Assembly: GCA_031553705.1 (NCBI GenBank)
Contig: JAVBLD010000054.1
Span: 1 to 24,440, forward strand
Source: JAVBLD01 sp031553705
GTDB taxonomy: Bacteria > Bacteroidota > Bacteroidia > Bacteroidales > Marinifilaceae
Reading direction: 5' to 3'
Length of the DNA: 24,440 bases
Part shown: positions 7,812 to 15,181 of the stretch, in pieces
How the letters are laid out: every line of letters starts with the position of its first letter
Numbering within the stretch: the first letter of the stretch is position 1
Notes under the pieces: generated by a model
What the model was told of the DNA's origin: nothing
Seen by the model: the letters and a program-made list of their open reading frames with translations, nothing else
Database searches by the model: none
Position numbers and translations under genes: made by a program

Positions 7812-9446
7812 CTATCTGTCAATACACGGGATCACATAGTCGAGTGAAGCCCCGATCATAATCAGGTCGGCGACTTTCGCTTCGGCAGCGATTGTCTCCA
7901 ATGCACCCACCAACACCAATGACGGTGAACGGAACTTTATCCGGTACGGATTCTTATCTCCCTTGCTGGTAATATGAACTCCGAATTGTCCGCGGGCATT
8001 TTCAACCCGCTGGAAAAACTCTCCTTCTGGCAAGCGGACAACCGGTTTGGTTTTCGCAGCATAAGGCCCTTCCGGGATATTATCGATCAGTTGCTCGATG
8101 ATACGAAGCGACTGTTCGATCTCGTCGAGCCGGATGATATACCGGTCAAACGTCAATCCTTCCGTCCGGATCACCTCTTCAAAATCGACCTTTCCATAAG
8201 CGGCATAAGGCGCAATTTTACGTATATCATTCTTCCATCCGGAAGCCCTGCCCGACGGACCGGTCACTCCAAACGAAATGGCGTTCTCTTTTGTCAGGTG
8301 GCCGATTCCCCGCATACGCCCCGTAGCAATCGGGTTGCCGGTGAACAGCAGATGATGCTCCTTCAGCATTTTGCGCATATAAGGGATGAACTCCTTCACC
8401 CTGCGTTGGAAATTCGGATGAATATCCTGAGCCAGACCGCCGATCACGCTGTAGTTGGCCATCAACCGGCCGCCGGCCGTCTCTTCAAAGATATCCATGA
8501 TCTTCTCACGATCGCGCATCCCATACACAAATGCAGTGATCGACCCCATGTCCATACACATACATCCCCATCCCAACAAGTGTGATGCAATACGGGTCAA
8601 TTCGTCAAAGATAGTACGTATATACTGCGCCCTCTCCGGTACCTCGAGCTCTAACGCCCGTTCACAGCACAAACAAACGGCATGCCGGTTCATAGTGCCC
8701 GACAAATAGTCCAATCTGTCCATAAGGTGAAGAATCTGCGGATAGGTATAGCTCTCGCACATCTTCTCTACTCCCCGGTGGATATATCCGAAATTGGGGT
8801 CTATCTTTTTAATGATTTCGCCGTCCAGCGACACCCGCAAATGCAATACGCCATGCATCGCCGGATGCTGGGGACCGAAGTTCACGACATAATCGTCCTC
8901 GCCAAACAAAGGTTGCGTACTTTCAATACGCTCGCCCATCTTCATAGTGATTGATGGTACTCTTTCCATGTTGGAAATCAGTTCGTTCTCCAATGGAACA
9001 GGATTGATAGCAGGATCCGCGTCATAATCTTTTCTAAACGGATAACCTTTCCAATCGGAACGGAGAAAGATGCGACGCATATCGGGATGGTTGATAAACC
9101 GGATCCCGAAGAAATCGTATGCCTCCCGTTCGTAGATAAAAGCCGTATCCCAGAGGTCGCAAACCGAAAACAATTCGGGACGCCCACGATCGGCTGTGCT
9201 TGTCTTCAATACAAGCAACTGTGACGGATGCTTTGACGGTGACAAATAGTATATCACACCTAAGCTATCCCCATAATCCATACCGATCAGGTCGATCAGA
9301 AAATCATAGGACTCCGGGGCGCTATGCCTCACATAGCAGGCCACTTCATATAAATTATCTTTCGGAACGGTAACGGTCAATACATCGCCTTTCCTCTCTA
9401 CCTCTGCAAATTCAAGGGCAGAAAGATATGCTTCAACTGTTTTCAT
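7812..9446 (-). CDS. nuoCD: NADH-quinone oxidoreductase subunit C/D fusion
   Basis: Encodes 544 residues. The first about 150 are NuoC (30 kDa subunit), with the RREAYDFFGI-type segment seen here as EREAYDFFGIRF. From about residue 185 it is NuoD (49 kDa subunit), with NFGPQHPAMHGVLHLRVSLDG and the YIHRGVEKMCE and MDRLDYLSG blocks that line the quinone site. The C-terminus ends in the usual Asp-Arg pair but reads VIPCIDR, where many NuoD proteins have an acidic residue in place of the Cys. C/D fusion is known in several bacterial groups. Its start overlaps the nuoB stop by 14 bases, so the two are likely translationally coupled. Confidence 0.97.
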   Translation of the reverse strand: MKTVEAYLSALEFAEVERKGDVLTVTVPKDNLYEVACYVRHSAPESYDFLIDLIGMDYGDSLGVIYYLSPSKHPSQLLVLKTSTADRGRPELFSVCDLWDTAFIYEREAYDFFGIRFINHPDMRRIFLRSDWKGYPFRKDYDADPAINPVPLENELISNMERVPSITMKMGERIESTQPLFGEDDYVVNFGPQHPAMHGVLHLRVSLDGEIIKKIDPNFGYIHRGVEKMCESYTYPQILHLMDRLDYLSGTMNRHAVCLCCERALELEVPERAQYIRTIFDELTRIASHLLGWGCMCMDMGSITAFVYGMRDREKIMDIFEETAGGRLMANYSVIGGLAQDIHPNFQRRVKEFIPYMRKMLKEHHLLFTGNPIATGRMRGIGHLTKENAISFGVTGPSGRASGWKNDIRKIAPYAAYGKVDFEEVIRTEGLTFDRYIIRLDEIEQSLRIIEQLIDNIPEGPYAAKTKPVVRLPEGEFFQRVENARGQFGVHITSKGDKNPYRIKFRSPSLVLVGALETIAAEAKVADLIMIGASLDYVIPCIDR

Positions 9447-10053
9447 GCAATGTATCCTTTTCGTTTTGTTTTTTGTCTTCTTTTATTTCAGGCTGTTCGG
9501 GCAGTTTGAAAAAGTTCTGTACCTTAATCTTACGTGCCATCTGCATCATACCGTATAACATGGCATCCGGGCGGGGCGGACATCCCGGCACATATACATC
9601 CACCGGAATAATCTGGTCGACCCCCATCACCACATGGTACGAACTCTTGAACGGTCCGCCGCCAATCGCACAGCTTCCGACAGCCATCACATATTTCGGC
9701 TCGGCCATCTGGTCATAAAGACGCTTCAATACGGGCGCCATTTTATGTACTATCGTCCCGCAAACAAAAATAACGTCAGCCTGCCGCGGACTATTACGGG
9801 TTACCTCCCAGCCGAAACGGGCAAAATCACTCCGTGCGGCTCCTACACACATAAACTCGATACCGCAACAACTGGTTGCAAAGGTTAAAGGCCATACCGA
9901 ATTGGAACGACCCCAGTTGATAAAATCATTCAACTTCCCGACAAAGATGTTTACACCGTTTTTACGCAACTCATCCACATATTGCTCGAGGTATTCGTTT
10001 TCATTGAAATCCTCATGCTTCATATTGCGGATATGAATATCTTTTACTTCCAT
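9433..10053 (-). CDS. nuoB: NADH-quinone oxidoreductase (complex I) subunit B, [4Fe-4S] N2
   Basis: Encodes 206 residues from ATG 10053; the longer frame to 10164 only overlaps nuoA and is rejected. NuoB holds the terminal cluster N2 that passes electrons to quinone. All four ligand cysteines are visible: C62 and C63 in the SCCGIEF block, C128 in GSCAIGGG, and C158 in PGCPPRP. The lysine- and glutamate-rich tail after residue 185 is not part of the catalytic core. It overlaps nuoA by 10 bases at its start and nuoCD by 14 at its end. Confidence 0.97.
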   Translation of the reverse strand: MEVKDIHIRNMKHEDFNENEYLEQYVDELRKNGVNIFVGKLNDFINWGRSNSVWPLTFATSCCGIEFMCVGAARSDFARFGWEVTRNSPRQADVIFVCGTIVHKMAPVLKRLYDQMAEPKYVMAVGSCAIGGGPFKSSYHVVMGVDQIIPVDVYVPGCPPRPDAMLYGMMQMARKIKVQNFFKLPEQPEIKEDKKQNEKDTLHENS

Positions 10054-10397
10054 TTCAAAGCTCCTTTTTTCCAGGCATAAGCAAGCCCGAGTGTTAAAAT
10101 AACCAAGAAGAATGACACACTCACAAGCCCTTGCGGTCCCAAATCTTTCATAATGATTGCCCATGGAAACAACAAAACGGTCTCCACATCAAACACCAGA
10201 TACAAGATAGCGAAAAGATAATACCCCACCCTAAACTGCATCCATGAACTCCCACGTGTAGGGATACCGCATTCATAAGGCTCTCCTTTATGCAAATTCT
10301 GCGATCGCGGAGCAACAAACCACGCAATCAACAATGCCGCTCCCACCAACACCAAGGCTGTGACAAAAACGACCAAGAATAACGCCGAATTACTCAT
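10044..10397 (-). CDS. nuoA: NADH-quinone oxidoreductase (complex I) subunit A
   Basis: Encodes 117 residues with three membrane helices. NuoA lies at the base of the membrane arm beside NuoH and NuoJ. The conserved loop with EPYECGIP and the following YYLFAILYLVFDVETVLLFPWA helix identify it firmly; the loop cysteine is the one exposed on A/D transition in other complexes. It is the first gene of the operon, about 65 bases downstream of a good promoter at 10465-10472. Confidence 0.96.
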   Translation of the reverse strand: MSNSALFLVVFVTALVLVGAALLIAWFVAPRSQNLHKGEPYECGIPTRGSSWMQFRVGYYLFAILYLVFDVETVLLFPWAIIMKDLGPQGLVSVSFFLVILTLGLAYAWKKGALKWK

Positions 10398-10738
10398 ATA
10401 CCGATTTTTTATTTATCCGGAAATCACACCGTTTACTCTAAATCCAACTTTCGATTTCCGGGCGCAAAGATATATATTCTTTTTTCAAAAAATGACAAAA
10501 CAGGTGTCCCATTTTTAAAGGCACAAATTTTTCTGCAGTCCCTTAATATCCTGTAGATAGAAATTCAAAGGAGACGTAACAAATATAACAAGAGACAAAC
10601 TGATTTTTACTGACCTTTAAATAAGGCCTTCATGTTTTATGTAATCTGAAAAGATCTTACCATGCGATTGGTCTTTTCGCCCCTATTTTTACACTGGCAA
10701 TAAAGAATAGGGTGCTTTTTGCTGATATTGAAGCCCGT
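10398..10738. other. Intergenic region between nuoA and ispF
   Basis: About 340 bases with no convincing gene. The left part holds the nuo promoter and leader. Two weak inverted repeats lie towards ispF: 10648-10656 with 10670-10678 (8 of 9 paired), and 10681-10687 with 10706-10712 (7 of 7, 18-base loop). Neither has a T-run on the ispF-sense side, so a terminator call would be weak. Confidence 0.5.
10465..10472 (-). promoter_or_regulatory. Promoter -7 box for the nuo operon
   Basis: On the minus strand this reads TATCTTTG, an exact match to the Bacteroidetes sigma-ABfr -7 consensus TAnnTTTG, followed by GCGCC. TTTG words lie upstream at spacings of 13 and 23 bases, neither ideal, so the -33 box is uncertain. 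It would give a leader of about 60 bases before nuoA. Confidence 0.6.
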
Positions 10739-11218
10739 TTACAATTTATAGAGCAACACCGTAGCAAATGCGGACACGCCCTCTTCCCGGCCTTCAAATC
10801 CAAGATGTTCCGTCGTTGTCGCTTTGATCGATACATCTTCCGTCTCCAGTTCCATGATGCCGGCCAGCGTCTGCTGCATCTCACGGATAAGCAATTTTAT
10901 CTTCGGTCGTTGCAGGCAGATCACACTATCCACATTGCTGATCGAATATCCCTTTTCAGCAATCAGCCCGACCGTCCTCTTTAAAAGGATCTTGCTGTCA
11001 ATACCTTTGTACTGTTCCGAAGTATCCGGAAAATGGTAGCCGATATCTCTCAATCCGGCAGCTCCCAGCAAAGCGTCGCAGATGGCATGGATCAGTACGT
11101 CCCCGTCGGAATGGGCGACACACCCTTTGTCGTGTTCAATCCGGATACCTCCTAACCAGAACTCCAGTCCCGGTTCAAAACGATGTACATCGATACCGAT
11201 CCCTGTTTTTATTTTCAT
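10739..11218 (-). CDS. ispF: 2-C-methyl-D-erythritol 2,4-cyclodiphosphate synthase
   Basis: Encodes 159 residues, the standard length. IspF closes CDP-methylerythritol 2-phosphate to the cyclic diphosphate with loss of CMP, the fifth step of the MEP isoprenoid pathway, as a cytoplasmic trimer. The metal ligands are visible: D10 and H12 in GIDVHRF, and H44 in the SDGDVLIHA segment. The conserved DIGYHFPDT loop follows. It stands alone on the minus strand, divergent from gldJ, with its own likely promoter at 11338. Confidence 0.97.
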   Translation of the reverse strand: MKIKTGIGIDVHRFEPGLEFWLGGIRIEHDKGCVAHSDGDVLIHAICDALLGAAGLRDIGYHFPDTSEQYKGIDSKILLKRTVGLIAEKGYSISNVDSVICLQRPKIKLLIREMQQTLAGIMELETEDVSIKATTTEHLGFEGREEGVSAFATVLLYKL

Positions 11219-11337
11219 ATATATAAGAATTTGATAACAAGCCGATTTTTGGTGTATGGATTAAAATTCAACACTAAATCCTTTATTTCCTCTCCGGATA
11301 CCTCCTCCGGTTACTTTATTTTTCTACTCAAACGCAA

Positions 11338-11345
11338 CAAATGTA
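11338..11345 (-). promoter_or_regulatory. Possible ispF promoter -7 box
   Basis: Minus-strand TACATTTG matches TAnnTTTG. No clear -33 TTTG is seen at the right distance. It is the only such match in the correct orientation that I found in the 248-base divergent gap, and it would give a leader of about 110 bases. Confidence 0.35.
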
Positions 11346-11375
11346 TTAAAAAAAATAAATATCAGGCGAATTGTT

Positions 11376-11405
11376 TTTGCTAAACTATAAATTTAGCTAT
11401 ATTTG
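11376..11405 (+). promoter_or_regulatory. Promoter for gldJ
   Basis: TTTG at 11376-11379, an 18-base spacer, and TATATTTG at 11398-11405 match the Bacteroidetes -33/-7 pair well. Transcription would begin near 11412, about 55 bases before the gldJ ATG. Confidence 0.6.
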
Positions 11406-11466
11406 CCCGTCGATTATAAAGGGTCTGTAGTGTAAATATTTAACATACAATAAAAATGTTCCACAC

Positions 11467-12978
11467 ATGAAAAGGAAAGATTTTTTAATTTTGGGTACCT
11501 GTTGTTTACTGGTTGTTTCAGTAAGTTCCTGCCAGAAAGTAAAGAACCTGTTCGGAGGAGGGGGTAAAAAAAGTTCTTCTACCACAGGATGGACATATAA
11601 CGACCCTAAAAACGGAGGAATCGAATATAATAACGTAAAGAGCCAGCAGACGGGACCGGGTTTGGTGTTTATTCCTGGAGGTACATTTGTCATGGGACGT
11701 ACCCAGGAAGATGTAATGTCGGAATGGAATAACGTACCAAAAAGGGTTACGGTAGCTTCGTTCTATATGGATGAAACGGAAGTAAGAAACATCGACTGGC
11801 TTGAATATCTGACATGGCTGCAACGGGTTTTTGTCAGCTATCCTGAAGTATACAGAAAAGCTTTACCGGACACGTTGGTTTGGCGGGAAGCATTGGGATA
11901 TAACGAACCAATGGTAAAGAATTACCTGCGTTTCCCGGCCTACGCCGAGTATCCTGTTGTCGGAGTGAGCTGGGAACAAGCTACCGAATATGCTGTTTGG
12001 AGAACCGACCGTGTAAATGAACAGATTTTGATCGGCAAGGGAATCCTTTCTCATGATCCCGAAAATCAGAAAGACGAAAACAATTACAACACTGATGCCT
12101 ACTTAAACGGGCAATATGTCGGAACAGTAAGACATAATTATAAAGGATTGGGTAAAGAAGAGAGACCTGTAAAATGGGAAGACGGTATCCTTTTACCGGA
12201 ATATCGTTTACCGACAGAAGCCGAATGGGAATATGCCGCTTACGGATTGGTCGGCAATACCCAATTCGAAACGATATCAGGCACCCGTATCTATCCTTGG
12301 GACGGTTCATGGGTTAGAAATGCCGGTAAAAAGAACCGGGGACGTATGATGGCGAACTTCTCCCGTGGAAAAGGAGACTATATGGGAGTTGCCGGTTCGG
12401 CAAATGACTCATGGGATTATACGGCTCCTGTTAAATCTTTCTGGGCGAACGACTTCGGACTTTATGATATGGCAGGTAATGTTAATGAATGGGTAGCCGA
12501 CGTATTCCGCCCGATAGGTTACCAGGATTTGTCGGAATTCAATCCTTTCAGGGGCAATATTTTCAAAACACAGGTTGTGGACGAAGAAGGTCATGCTGTA
12601 GAGAAAGACAGTTTAGGACGTATGCGCCACCGTAATCAATCCGATGCGGAACTTGCCACCCGTGAGAACTACCGGACTGCAGACAATCGGAGCTATAACG
12701 ACGGTGACCTGAAATCGAGAATCTCTAACGATATCAACTGGAGATCAAGTGAGCAAGATAAAGGTTCTCATGAAATGTACTATTCTGATGAAAAAGACGA
12801 CATCACTACTCTGGTAGACGATGAATCACGCGTGTATAAAGGCGGATCATGGAGAGATCGAGCATACTGGTTGAATCCGGGTGCCAGACGGTATATGAAT
12901 CAAAAGAAATCCAGCAATCATATCGGTTTTCGCTGTGCGATGAGTCATGTCGGCGATGCAAGCGGAAAAGCAAAATAA
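11467..12978 (+). CDS. gldJ: GldJ-like gliding/T9SS lipoprotein, FGE-sulfatase fold
   Basis: Encodes 503 residues. It begins with a lipoprotein signal ending in SVSSC, so C22 would be lipidated. A low-complexity linker follows, then from about residue 64 a formylglycine-generating-enzyme (SUMF1) fold: IPGGTFVMGRT, MDETEVRN, YPVVGVSWEQATEYAVWR, LPTEAEWEYAAYG, GNVNEWVADV and a final GFRCAM. The TTGWTYNDPKNGG and EVYRKALPDTLVW stretches resemble GldJ rather than GldK, from memory of the family. The catalytic cysteine pair of true FGEs is missing; that region reads RDRAYWLNPGARR, so it is probably structural. GldJ is needed for gliding and supports type IX secretion in flavobacteria. murF lies directly downstream. 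Confidence 0.85.
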   Translation: MKRKDFLILGTCCLLVVSVSSCQKVKNLFGGGGKKSSSTTGWTYNDPKNGGIEYNNVKSQQTGPGLVFIPGGTFVMGRTQEDVMSEWNNVPKRVTVASFYMDETEVRNIDWLEYLTWLQRVFVSYPEVYRKALPDTLVWREALGYNEPMVKNYLRFPAYAEYPVVGVSWEQATEYAVWRTDRVNEQILIGKGILSHDPENQKDENNYNTDAYLNGQYVGTVRHNYKGLGKEERPVKWEDGILLPEYRLPTEAEWEYAAYGLVGNTQFETISGTRIYPWDGSWVRNAGKKNRGRMMANFSRGKGDYMGVAGSANDSWDYTAPVKSFWANDFGLYDMAGNVNEWVADVFRPIGYQDLSEFNPFRGNIFKTQVVDEEGHAVEKDSLGRMRHRNQSDAELATRENYRTADNRSYNDGDLKSRISNDINWRSSEQDKGSHEMYYSDEKDDITTLVDDESRVYKGGSWRDRAYWLNPGARRYMNQKKSSNHIGFRCAMSHVGDASGKAK

Positions 12979-13007
12979 CAAAACGTTTTATCGCAGTTAA
13001 TAATGCA

Positions 13008-13047
13008 GAAAGAGGTTGTCCGGATATCAAACGGGACAACCTCTTTC
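13008..13047 (+). terminator. Perfect 14-bp hairpin between gldJ and murF
   Basis: Bases 13008-13021 (GAAAGAGGTTGTCC) and 13034-13047 are exact reverse complements with a 12-base loop. The right arm ends in CTCTTTC and no long T-run follows. Hairpins built on AGAGGTTGTC are, in my experience, common Bacteroidales terminators. It lies 29 bases after the gldJ stop and its right arm ends 19 bases before the murF ATG, so it may attenuate rather than fully stop transcription into murF. Confidence 0.7.
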
Positions 13048-13066
13048 CCGTTCTCGAAAAATATAT

Positions 13067-14356
13067 ATGACAAATATTGCTTCTATATATCATAACTATG
13101 TAAAAGAGCATCAGGTCAACACTGACTCCCGAGCCATTCAAAAAGGAGACATCTTTATTGCCCTGAAAGGAGACCATTTCGACGGCAACCGGTATGCGGC
13201 GCAAGCCCTTGAAAAAGGAGCCGTCCTGGCCATTATCGACAACCCGGATTATCTGACAGAACAGTGCGAGTTAGTTCCTGACACGCTTATTTTCCTCCAA
13301 GAGTTAGCGAAATACCACCGCAAGCAACTTTCGATACCGATCCTAGGCATCACCGGTACAAACGGGAAGACCACCACCAAAGAGCTGTGCCATGCAGTGC
13401 TTTCAAAGAGATTCAACACGGTGGCTACCCAGGGTAACCTCAACAACCATATCGGAGTGCCGCTGACTTTACTCCGTATGGATGAGAAAACGGAATTCGG
13501 CATCGTGGAAATGGGAGCCAACCATATCGGAGAGATCAAAGCCCTTTGCGCAATCGCCAATCCAGATTTCGGCATCATTACTAATATCGGGCATGCCCAC
13601 CTGGAGGGATTCGGCAGTTATGAAAATATTATCCATGCTAAAAAGGAACTTTATAACCATATTTTCTGGAACGACGGCAAAGTATTTGTCAATGCGGCCG
13701 ACGAATTACTGATGATGATGACAAAGCACCACGACCGGATGAGTTACGGTAAAGAAGGAGGCCTGCTGAAAGGCGAAATAAAACAATCCATTCCTTACCT
13801 GGTATATACCCTGAAAACAGAGAAAGGAGATCTGTATATCCGGACAAAACTGACTGGAGGCTATAACTTCGACAATGCCATGGCAGCCTCTGCCGTCGGG
13901 TTCTATTTCGGAGTTGATCCGCTTGATATCCAGCAGGCTATTGAAAACTACCGGCCTGCAAACCTCCGCTCGCAGCTTATCCAAACCGAGCGGAATACAA
14001 TAATACTGGATGCCTACAACGCCAATCCGAGTAGTATGAAAGCATCTGTCACAAATTTCAGCGAGATGCAGGCAGATCGTAAGATTGCTATCTTAGGTGA
14101 AATGCTCGAGTTAGGCTCCGAAAGCGAACAGGCACATCAGACGCTTCTCGACCTGGCCGTACAATGTCATTTCGATCAGCTAATTCTGGTTGGAAATAAT
14201 TTTGAACATTGCCGCAATAAGTTTAACTTTATCACCTGTTTCAAGGATACCGACGCTCTTATCAAGCACCTGAAACAACATCCTCTTTCCTCCTCTTATA
14301 TTTTTATAAAAGGCTCAAGGGGTAACAAATTGGAACGTATTGTAGAATATTTATAA
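13067..14356 (+). CDS. murF: UDP-MurNAc-tripeptide--D-Ala-D-Ala ligase
   Basis: Encodes 429 residues from ATG 13067; an upstream ATG at 13016 lies inside the hairpin and is rejected. MurF adds D-Ala-D-Ala to the UDP-MurNAc-tripeptide, the last cytoplasmic step in the peptidoglycan precursor. Seen in order: an N-terminal substrate domain with NTDSRAIQKGDIFIALKG, the Mur ligase P-loop GITGTNGKTTTKE at about residues 94-106, the GIVEMGANHIGEI block, the TNIGHAHLEGFG segment, DAYNANPSSMKAS and the C-terminal GSRGNKLERIVEYL. Length is normal. The GT2 gene starts 7 bases after its stop. Confidence 0.97.
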   Translation: MTNIASIYHNYVKEHQVNTDSRAIQKGDIFIALKGDHFDGNRYAAQALEKGAVLAIIDNPDYLTEQCELVPDTLIFLQELAKYHRKQLSIPILGITGTNGKTTTKELCHAVLSKRFNTVATQGNLNNHIGVPLTLLRMDEKTEFGIVEMGANHIGEIKALCAIANPDFGIITNIGHAHLEGFGSYENIIHAKKELYNHIFWNDGKVFVNAADELLMMMTKHHDRMSYGKEGGLLKGEIKQSIPYLVYTLKTEKGDLYIRTKLTGGYNFDNAMAASAVGFYFGVDPLDIQQAIENYRPANLRSQLIQTERNTIILDAYNANPSSMKASVTNFSEMQADRKIAILGEMLELGSESEQAHQTLLDLAVQCHFDQLILVGNNFEHCRNKFNFITCFKDTDALIKHLKQHPLSSSYIFIKGSRGNKLERIVEYL

Positions 14357-14363
14357 CTACGCC

Positions 14364-15095
14364 GTGAACGAAAGAATAGTCATTATACCGACTTATAACG
14401 AAAAAGAGAACATCGAACAGATCATACGGCATGTTTTCTCTTTAGAGCCGCAGTTTGATATCCTTGTGATAGAGGATAACTCTCCGGATGGCACCGCAAA
14501 AATTGTAAAAAGATTACAGCAGGAGTTTTCCAGGCTTCATATAATCGAACGAAAAGGCAAACTCGGCCTTGGTACTGCCTATATTGCCGGTTTTAAATGG
14601 GCGCTCGAACATCAATATAATTATATTTTCGAGATGGACGCTGATTTCTCCCACAACCCGAACGACCTGATTGCTCTGTACAACGCCTGTGTCGAAAACG
14701 CAGATATGGCTATCGGTTCCCGCTATGTAACCGGGGTTAATGTGGTCAACTGGCCAATGGGAAGAGTATTGATGTCCTATTTTGCCTCCAAATACGTACG
14801 ATTCATCACCGGTATGAAAATACACGACGCAACGGCAGGATTTGTTTGTTATACCCGGAAAGTACTGGAAGCCATCAATCTGGACAATGTCCGTTTTAAA
14901 GGCTATGCTTTCCAGATCGAAATGAAATTCACAGCCTGGACGCTCGGATTTCGAGTGAAAGAGGTTCCGATCATTTTTACCGACCGTACATTGGGTACTT
15001 CCAAAATGAGCGGTGGAATCTTTACCGAGGCGATGATGGGAGTCATTACGATGAAACTCCGTGCGCTTTTCTGTAAAAAAAGCTTCAGGAAGTGA
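14364..15095 (+). CDS. Polyprenol monophosphomannose synthase-like GT2
   Basis: Encodes 243 residues with a GTG start, the only reasonable start in frame. It is a family 2 glycosyltransferase of the DPM1 type, which transfers mannose (or a related sugar) from a nucleotide donor to a polyprenyl phosphate at the membrane face. Motifs: VIIPTYNEKENI at the N-terminus, the IEDNSPDGTA loop, the metal-binding MDADFSHNP, IGSRYV, and RFKGYAFQIEMKF. There is no C-terminal membrane domain, as in the short DPM1 class. It is coupled to murF (7 bases) and followed by a repeat-rich 86-base gap before pyrC. The acceptor in this organism is not shown. Confidence 0.88.
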   Translation: MNERIVIIPTYNEKENIEQIIRHVFSLEPQFDILVIEDNSPDGTAKIVKRLQQEFSRLHIIERKGKLGLGTAYIAGFKWALEHQYNYIFEMDADFSHNPNDLIALYNACVENADMAIGSRYVTGVNVVNWPMGRVLMSYFASKYVRFITGMKIHDATAGFVCYTRKVLEAINLDNVRFKGYAFQIEMKFTAWTLGFRVKEVPIIFTDRTLGTSKMSGGIFTEAMMGVITMKLRALFCKKSFRK

Positions 15096-15167
15096 TGAGT
15101 GATGAGTTTTCGGCTTATTCGCCTCTCTTAGTTTAGAAACACTCTCTTGTCACTTGCCGCCTGCCAT
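15091..15167. repeat. Heptamer words in the GT2/pyrC gap
   Basis: AGTGATG occurs twice in tandem (15091-15104, overlapping the GT2 stop). In exactly the same 7-base phase, eight words later, come TTGTCAC, TTGCCGC and CTGCCAT (15147-15167). The words between are only weakly related. The last block contains CTTGCCGCCTGCCA, a word found again in both orientations upstream of purD. Confidence 0.55.
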
Positions 15168-15181
15168 TAATTTTATACATC

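Noticed and set aside
7974..8585. A 203-residue plus-strand frame inside nuoCD
   Set aside because: It lies wholly antisense to the conserved NuoD core; its composition follows the complementary strand.
10054..10164. N-terminal extension of nuoB
   Set aside because: It overlaps nuoA out of frame; the ATG at 10053 begins a normal-length NuoB.
10648..10712. Terminators downstream of ispF
   Set aside because: The two weak hairpins lack a T-run in the ispF direction; they are noted only under the intergenic region.
11456..11470. A four-codon frame overlapping the gldJ ATG as a leader peptide
   Set aside because: Short ATG-stop overlaps arise easily by chance and there is no further support.
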